A DNA stretch of 64,000 nucleotides, from the NCBI GenBank assembly GCA_030248215.1, contig JASANG010002100.1, positions 1-64,000 on the forward strand. Direction: 5' to 3'. A program made the translations under genes and the position numbers. Source of the stretch: Enoplolaimus lenunculus (Eukaryota > Nematoda > Enoplea > Enoplida > Thoracostomopsidae). Under the pieces are notes generated by a model, which had not been told where the DNA came from, ran no database searches, and saw nothing but the letters and a program-made list of their open reading frames with translations. Shown piece after piece: positions 58,300 to 64,000 of the stretch; within the stretch, counting starts at the first letter, position 1; each line of letters opens with the position of its first letter.

Positions 58300-59331
58300 G
58301 CAGTACGAACAGTAGATGTCGCATCAGGATAGCAGACAATTCAAATTTTTTTAATCTATAGCGGATAAACGATCAGACAAAATGTTACCACCTATAGTCA
58401 TAGGGACCAAACGTGATCCAGGCTGCCCCAATTTTATAGCGTGAACCCCGCATTACTGCGATGAAATGGTTCATTTTCCTCGTCGACTAAGAAGAAAGTG
58501 TTAAAGCAGACGTTGCAGGAAACCTTGCTGATTCGGTGTAGATGGTCAAATTCGCAATAGTTTATTCTAAGATTGCTTTTTATTTTGATACTTCTATTCT
58601 TCATTTTGATTAAGGTCAAATTCGAAAATTGATGCTTGGGTCGACGAGGTAATCTATCATCCACTTTATCTTGCGTCCGCCTTGTAGGAAATGAAATTCT
58701 CATTTTACTACCAAATTTTCACATATTGTTAACGAAGTAAAATCTTGTATATGAACGTGTTGTCGGGCATTTATAGATGCAATAAGCTTCAAATATACTT
58801 AGCAAATCAACTGAAAATGACGTTCGTATCGAAATAGTGTTTTTCTGTCACACAGCAGCGAACCTTTTGTTCCATCCGACGCATTGTGCTCCATAGCTCA
58901 ACTCGGCGGTTCAACTTCCCTCAGTTACTTCAACAAGCATCGTTGTTGATACTTTTGTGCTTTCGATAACGGAACGGATACGCAGCTTTCTAAAACCTGA
59001 CAGTTGGGCCAAAACGGTTTAAATTATAAGCTTTTACAAGCGGGACTAAAAGTTTTCTAGTTGAGGTCAAAATTTTTGCATGGCTGAGCCACTATCTAAC
59101 CCCCGTCTGGCTGCGTGCACGAAAAGGACAAACTCTGGTTTTAAATGTGAACCGTTGAATTATTTTTCTACCGCTGGTGCTCACTAAACCCGGCAAGTTG
59201 AAAACTCGGTGAGTTGTGTTTTATTTCCCGTGTGGCTATTAAAGTTTTTGAAATTGTATTAGTTCAACTACGTTTACCAAATAATCAGAGGCGTAGCTAG
59301 AGGGCTGGCCAATGTACCTATTGCTTGTTCC

Positions 59332-59533
59332 GGCCGATGTAAAAATCAATGACGGAACGTTTTTCTGTGGGACTAGAAAAGAGTACACGTAGGCTTTTGA
59401 GTAATTTTTTGGTTGGCTTAGGCTTTGGCTTAGGCTTATGAAATAGCTCATTCTTACGCTTAGGCTTAGGCTTAGACTTAGGCTTAGGAATATGCTTATA
59501 ATACTATTCCGCCCCAGTTCTTTACCTTGGTCC
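59332..59533 (+). repeat. TTAGGC-bearing TIR element
   Basis: GGCCGATGTAAAAATCAATG to CCCAGTTCTTTACCTTGG, with two TTAGGC blocks and ATATGCTTATAATACTATTC. Confidence 0.88.
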
Positions 59534-59711
59534 TTGTTCCAGTAACTTGAAAAATTTTCTTCCTGTTAGTATAAACGCTGGCTGAGGCAAATATGCTTAA
59601 AAACGAAACAAAATATACTTAGCTAATTTACGCGGCTTGTGGCCTATTCGAAATTAGAATCCTATATACGCCAATGCGTAACAATGTCGTTCGCTAATTT
59701 TAGTTTGTACA

Positions 59712-59854
59712 CAGTGGCGGATCCAAAAATTTCTGAAATGGAAAACGTACTCGCGAGCAAAACGAGAGAGAACTTAAACAAAGTTTTAATATTTTGATTT
59801 TGATCATGGTTTCGAGGGGGTCGCCGCTTGGGTGACCCCATGGATCCGCCAGTG
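59712..59854. repeat. CAGTGGCGGATCC-ended TIR element
   Basis: CAGTGGCGGATCCA at left and TGGATCCGCCAGTG at right are inverted at 13 of 14 bases. The interior contains CGCGAGCAAAACGAGAGAG and GGGTGACCCC. It ends four bases before the next TTAGGC element. Confidence 0.8.
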
Positions 59855-59857
59855 TTT

Positions 59858-60504
59858 GGGCCAATATAAAGAACAGTGGCGGAACAGTATTATAAGCATA
59901 TTCTAAGCCTAAGCCAAAGCTCAAGAATGCGCACATTCCTATTCCTAAGCATAAGCCTAAGCCAAAGCCTAAGCCAGGCAAAAAATTATTCTAAACCTTA
60001 AGCTTACTTACTGTAGTGACCCGAATGAGAGGGGGACTGATATTTATTTGTCCTCTCCAGAAGGTACCCCCCTTGTTATTCGGTTACGGACTGTTATTTG
60101 TTTTTAACCCACGCTCCGCAGCCCTCCGTTACTGATATATCCGGTACTGTGATTATCCGTTGAATTAAACGTTTATTTGTCTTGTGGTAATAGCTTGAGC
60201 GATAATACAAGGTTATACTTAGGAATTTACTTTCAAAATTTAAGTACGCTTTAAAGTTTGGAACTCAAATTATTTGGTACTAGAGTCATTTATGTGCTAC
60301 AATTACGGTTAGTTGACATTTATGGACTCTAATTAGGGTTTAGGGACTCTATCCGCTTACGGACTCTTATTATAAATACGGACTCGTATTGATTCGGATT
60401 CAAAATGGGGACCCCCTCTTATTACCCCCCTCTTATTCGAGTCAATACAGTACTCTATTGCAGTCCCACAGAAAAACGTTCCGCCCCTGATCTTTACATG
60501 TGCC
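59858..60504 (-). repeat. TTAGGC element split by a 440-bp element
   Basis: The left half runs from GGGCCAATATAAAGAACAGT to TCTAAACCTTAAGCTTACT and the right half from CTCTATTGCAGTCCCACAG to CCCTGATCTTTACATGTGCC. Removing the insert at 60,011-60,450 joins the two halves as in the copy at 55,361-55,547. Confidence 0.9.
60011..60450 (+). repeat. 440-bp TA-flanked TIR element, copy 2, nested
   Basis: CTGTAGTGACCCGAATGAGA to TTATTCGAGTCAATACAG, with TA on both sides. The interior matches copy 1. It interrupts a TTAGGC element and is therefore the younger insertion. Confidence 0.92.
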
Positions 60505-62576
60505 AGTGTTTGTATCAAATGAAACAATGTCAACAAACTGTACAGGTTATGCTGCTCGTTACCGGTGTATTGTTTATCAGTTTCAGTACTCTTTTGTCAC
60601 TGCGTTCCTACTGCGTGCATTTTTAGATGAAATCTGACCCACGAACACATGAGAACACAAATGGATTCGTCGTGTATTTAAAGCATAGATTTTCGTCGTG
60701 TGTTTTACATCCAAAAACCGTCAGCAAGCAATTATCAGCTCTTAAAATACGCTTGGGTTAAAGTTTTGTTTTGTTAGAAATTGTTAACGTCATTATTAGG
60801 TTTAGAATTGCTTGCATTTTTAGGGATCCAGTGTGGCTCAAACAACTTAGAAAAATTTTGCCCCTCCTAACCGTTTTAGTCCAGTTTGTTAGTGTCGTGA
60901 TATCATCTTTAATGCTCATCCTAAAATTACGCCGTCTGAAGCCATGCCGGTAGCTAGCTCACCTTGCTAGGGGTGGTGGCTAAAAATTTTCAAGAGGGGC
61001 GTACCAAGGTTTTCGTTGACTTACAAACTTGGTTGAAAACTTTTCTAGGGCGCCAAAGGTTTTGCAGGCTGGCGAACACCTTTCTCCGGCCCCTTCTTGT
61101 CTACGGGTCCATAGCATGTTCTGTTGACTACGGGACTATCGGAGCAATTATACTGAATCGTGACCAAGGTTTCGTTGAGGTTCAAAATGTTAACGAAACA
61201 TACAGCACTGTCGACTCAACTCTTTGTTGCATGGAAGAACAAGACGTGAGATATTCTTAGAATCCGTGCGTCAAGATCTGGTCGAATAGTTAGGGTTGCG
61301 CTATACTTTTGTTGACGTCCGGCGCCGTCCGTCACTGTGCGAAGCCGTCTGTACCGTGCGGTGTCGTACGCATAATAACTCACGTACGATAACTTATGGT
61401 ACGGACGGCGACGGACGGTATCGTACGGTTAGCAGACGGTGACGAACGGCGTCGTACGAATGACGGACGGCGCCGTACGGGTGACGGACGGCGCTGGACG
61501 TCAACAAAACACAACAACGACAACATACTCGAAAGTCCGGACCGTCTTACCTTCAAAACAAGAACACGGAAAAAAAAAAAAAAAAAAATCCCCCCCCACC
61601 CCAATTCACCCATAAAAAATCAACTCACAAACCACAACCAAAACCACCCAAAAAAAAGAAGCAAACCAACCTGACTACACAAATTGAGTCAAATTTGACT
61701 CCGCCAGAGTCAACAGTGAATCGAATTTGATTGTGGCGGAGTCAAATTTGACTCAGTTTGTGTATTCAGGAAAAGCCTATTTCCAAGAGAGTCAATTTGA
61801 CTCCCGATTTTTTAAACATTAATTCATTCTGAGCTGATTTAATTGTGGGTGAGGCGATTAACACAGAATGAGTTTCGTCAATTCAGAATTTTGAGGATCA
61901 TACCGAATTAAAATCAATTCACTATAATTTACGTAAGTCATTTGATTGTTTTACAATCGTTATAGAGCGTTTATATATGGTTTGATATATGTTCCATTCT
62001 ATCGGCAAACCACATCCCAGCGGATATTGGTTATACAAACAGTCAACAGCAATTGACATATTGTTATTTATATTGATAGAAACTATTAAAACCAACGAAA
62101 AATTTTGTTGACCGCTAGGGCCCATGTAAAGATCACGGGGCGGAACGTTTATCTGTGGGACTGCAATAGAGTAAGCTTAAGGTTTAGACAAATTTTGTCG
62201 CCTAGTTTAAGGCTTAGGCATAGGCTTAGGAATATGCTCATTCTTCGCTTTTCGGCTTAGGCTTACGCTTAGGAATATGCTCGTTCTTACGCTTTTCGGC
62301 TTAGGCATAGGCTTAGGAATATGCTCATTCTTACGCTGCTAGGCTTAGGCTTAGGATTATGAATGTGCTTATAATGCTGTTCCACCCCTGTTCTTTACAT
62401 TGGCCACCGCTATGATGCAAGATGTAATTTTAAATCCTGTAACACTGTCTTTTTAGGTTTCACCACAATTTTTGGGAATGAACACACCGCTGTATTTACC
62501 AGTTGTATACCAGCTGTACCAACGTAGACTACGCGTTGAAGCTAAAGTCAAAATTGGCAGTTTAAGTATGATTTAG
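60505..62576 (+). CDS. Possible exons of a multi-span membrane protein, weak
   Basis: Four open segments have protein-like character: 60,505-60,626 with LLVTGVLFISFSTLLSL; about 60,823-60,950 with DPVWLKQLRKILPLL and VQFVSVVISSLMLILKLRR after an acceptor TTTTTAG; 61,118-61,251 with CSVDYGTIGAIILNRDQ ending at a donor GTGAGA; and 62,456-62,576 after CTTTTTAG with TPLYLPVVYQLYQRRLRVE and a stop. I could not join them all in phase, and the second runs into a CCCGTAGCCAG element. I do not recognise a family. They may be parts of one gene, separate relics or chance. Confidence 0.22.
60947..61110 (+). repeat. CCCGTAGCCAG-family element
   Basis: CCGGTAGCTAGCTCACCTTG to CCTTCTTGTCTACGGGTCC, with TTTTCAAGAGGGGCGTACC, GTTGACTTACAAACTTGG and GAAAACTTTTCTAGGG inside. 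Confidence 0.8.
61307..61509. repeat. GC-rich 203-bp element with long TIRs
   Basis: The left end TTTTGTTGACGTCCGGCGCC continues GTCCGTCAC; the right end reverse-complemented is the same over about 29 bases with one change. The interior is a run of GACGG/CCGTC units with TACG, strikingly GC-rich in an AT-rich window. A diverged relative lies at 39,105-39,250 and a short fragment near 5,362-5,425. Confidence 0.85.
61569..61672. other. A/C-biased tract, suspected assembly artefact
   Basis: About 100 bases are almost only A and C, starting with a run of 20 A then C runs. It replaces the expected left terminus of the foldback element that follows. There are no features beyond this. Confidence 0.6.
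61673..61814. repeat. Foldback element with TGAGTCA motifs, left end replaced (copy 8)
   Basis: GACTACACAAATTGAGTCAA, GACTCAGTTTGTGTATTCAG, AAAAGCCTATTTCC and TTTGACTCCCGATTTTTT match the family interior and right end. The first roughly 50 bases are absent, where the A/C tract sits. Confidence 0.8.
62118..62405 (+). repeat. TTAGGC-bearing TIR element with three extra internal units
   Basis: GGGCCCATGTAAAGATCACG to CCTGTTCTTTACATTGGCC. The block TTAGGAATATGCTCATTCTT with its following CTTTTCGGCTTAGG or CTGCTAGGCTTAGG occurs three times, lengthening this copy to about 288 bp. Confidence 0.92.
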
Positions 62577-62809
62577 AAAACTCTGGAGAGTAAAAAAACG
62601 AGTGATATTTTCATCGCTATGCCGTATTCCTTTGGGTAATTTTCTGAATCATTCAAGGTAAACAAAGAGTTATTTTCAGTTTGCGGCGGGCACGAGCAGC
62701 CAGCCATATAAACCACTTGGTTTACCGCGTTTGTTTTGTCGTAATATTGTTTTTACGTGAAATCGTTGTTTTCGATTTTGTTTCTGATAGACTTTTAGCA
62801 TTATTAGTA

Positions 62810-63256
62810 CTGTATTGACCCGAATCAAAGGCGGAGGAGTAATAAGAGGGGGTTCCCAGTTTGAGCCTGAATCAATTGGAGTCCGTATCCCTAATAAGAG
62901 TCCGTAAGCGTATAGAGTCCCTAAACCCTAATTAGAGTCCATAAATCAGAAATAACCGTAATTGTAGCGCATAAATGACTCCAGAACCAAATAACTTGAG
63001 TTCGAAACTTTAAAGCGTACTTAAATTTTGAAAGTACATTCCTAAGTTTAACCTTGTATTATCGCTCAAGCTATTGACACAAGACAAATAAACGTTTAAT
63101 TCAACGGATAATTGCAGTACCGGATATGTATCAGTAACGAACGGCGGCGGAACGTGGGTTAAAAATAAATAACAGTCTGTAACCGAATAACAAGGGGGGT
63201 ACCCTCTGGAGAGGTCAAATAAATATCTGTTCCCTTTCTTATTCGGGTCACTACAG
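62810..63256 (-). repeat. 440-bp TA-flanked TIR element, copy 3, inverted
   Basis: CTGTATTGACCCGAATCAAA to TTATTCGGGTCACTACAG, with TA on each side. The internal landmarks are in reverse order relative to copies 1 and 2 (CCTCTGGAGAGGTCAAATAA near the right end). Confidence 0.92.
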
Positions 63257-63417
63257 TATAGGGCGTATGGAGATTTGTAGATGGGCGTAAGATATTTTTT
63301 CTGTCAATAAATTTTTTCGGCTATTAGCGTTTTCCTTCGCGTCCTGTACTTGCAGCACGAACTTTGGCGCATAGTGAATATATTACTAGAGCTCATTTTA
63401 AAATTAAAATCTTTCTA

Positions 63418-63631
63418 CACTGTAAAAAATGATGAGTCAAATTGACTGTCTCGGAAATAGGCTTTTCGTGACTACACAAACAGAGTCAAATTCGCCTCCG
63501 CCAGAGTCAAATTCGACCCACTGAGCGATAATCGGATTTGACTCTGGCGGCGTCGACGTTTCACTCAGTTTGTGTAGTCAAGAAAAGCCTATTTCGGAGA
63601 CAGTCAATTTGACTCACAATTTTTTGCAGTG
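63418..63631. repeat. Foldback element with TGAGTCA motifs (copy 9)
   Basis: CACTGTAAAAAATGATGAGT and ACTCACAATTTTTTGCAGTG are inverted. GTCTCGGAAATAGGCTTTTC mirrors GAAAAGCCTATTTCGGAGAC, and ACTACACAAACAGAGTCAAA mirrors ACTCAGTTTGTGTAGTCA. Confidence 0.9.
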
Positions 63632-64000
63632 TATCTTTGTCTACCGAATGCAGTTTGTAAAGAATAACAAACAAACACTCGTATGAAAATTGCTAAATTT
63701 TAAAAGTGCAGTGTTTAGAAACAATGTGCAACCATATTTAAATCGCATTTTTATTCACAATTTAAAACATTGTTTTTAATCGGGATAAGAAAACAATAGA
63801 TATTTGAGTTCAGTACCAGACCGACAATTAAGAATTAACATAAGGTAGGAATATTTCTGGAAAGGGCAAGATAAATATTGTTTTAAAACTTGGATAAATT
63901 TGTCATTTATAGCGGGGCGAAGATATCGATGGAACAACTGCGTTTCCCTTCTTGCATCCTCCTGTCGAAGATGCGGTCGTGGTTTAGTAGTATCTGTCGC
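63632..64000. other. Right edge, no feature seen
   Basis: AT-rich sequence without an exon-like frame, RNA gene or repeat that I recognise. Confidence 0.5.

Larger units (their letters stand above)
52845..60500. other. Repeat-rich stretch, no supported gene
   Basis: Apart from the listed elements I see no exon chain. It includes a palindrome cluster at 57,949-58,299, a pair of AAATGTCCGC-bearing segments near 56.03 and 56.45 kb, C/G-rich patches near 56.94-57.55 kb, and worn TTAGGC words at 53,318-53,400 and 55,020-55,140. Confidence 0.5.

Noticed and set aside
61396-61674. 92-codon plus-strand frame
   Set aside because: It runs through the GC-rich element and the A/C tract; its residues (RRTNDGRRRTGDGRR) reflect the repeat.
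1-64000. CRISPR arrays, operons, ribosome binding sites, prophage
   Set aside because: Spliced genes, acceptor signals and repeat content are eukaryotic; no regularly spaced direct-repeat array is present.

Overview
The window looks like nematode nuclear DNA. It is AT-rich, its genes are split by many GT-AG introns, strong TTTCAG-type acceptors sit just upstream of several start codons (as expected for spliced-leader trans-splicing), and many dispersed repeats carry runs of TTAGGC, the nematode telomere unit. The species cannot be named from the sequence. Gene models below were assembled by hand from reading-phase continuity, splice signals and family similarity, and have no transcript support.

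Layout. Positions 1-5,759 hold repeats and no gene I can support. Positions 5,760-22,881 (+) hold one 22-exon gene for an orthologue of FRMD4A/FRMD4B: FERM domain, then the CUPID (DUF3338) cytohesin-binding region, then a long low-complexity tail, about 1,277 residues. An unusual 303-nt symmetric exon inserts about 101 Ser/Thr-rich residues inside the FERM F3 lobe. Positions 22,882-26,107 show no gene.

From about 25.8 kb the character changes. Two tandem three-exon genes on + (26,108-28,684 and 30,038-33,145) encode secreted Cu/Zn-SOD-fold proteins that keep the structural cysteine pair but have lost nearly all metal ligands and the catalytic arginine. A possible third SOD-like 3' exon lies at 34,850-35,094. 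Two paralogous EGF-like type I membrane proteins lie on - (35,373-39,003, 5' end not found; 49,722-52,844, complete). They share Cys spacing, splice phases and a final transmembrane exon. A tRNA-like gene lies antisense in an intron of the first SOD-like gene. A weak candidate membrane-protein gene may lie at 60.5-62.6 kb.

The right 38 kb is packed with non-autonomous inverted-repeat elements: about 26 copies of a roughly 170-290 bp element with TTAGGC arrays between GGCCCATGTA-type terminal inverted repeats (TIRs); foldback elements rich in TGAGTCA (AP-1-like) motifs; three copies of a 440-bp TA-flanked element; a CCCGTAGCCAG-ended family; and others, some nested. These are nearly absent from the FRMD4 gene. 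Three A/C-biased tracts look like assembly artefacts.

Functionally, the left gene is a conserved polarity/Arf6 scaffold. The right part reads as a lineage-specific cluster of duplicated extracellular and membrane proteins in repeat-rich DNA. Any functional link between the SOD-like and EGF-like families is inference from neighbourhood only.
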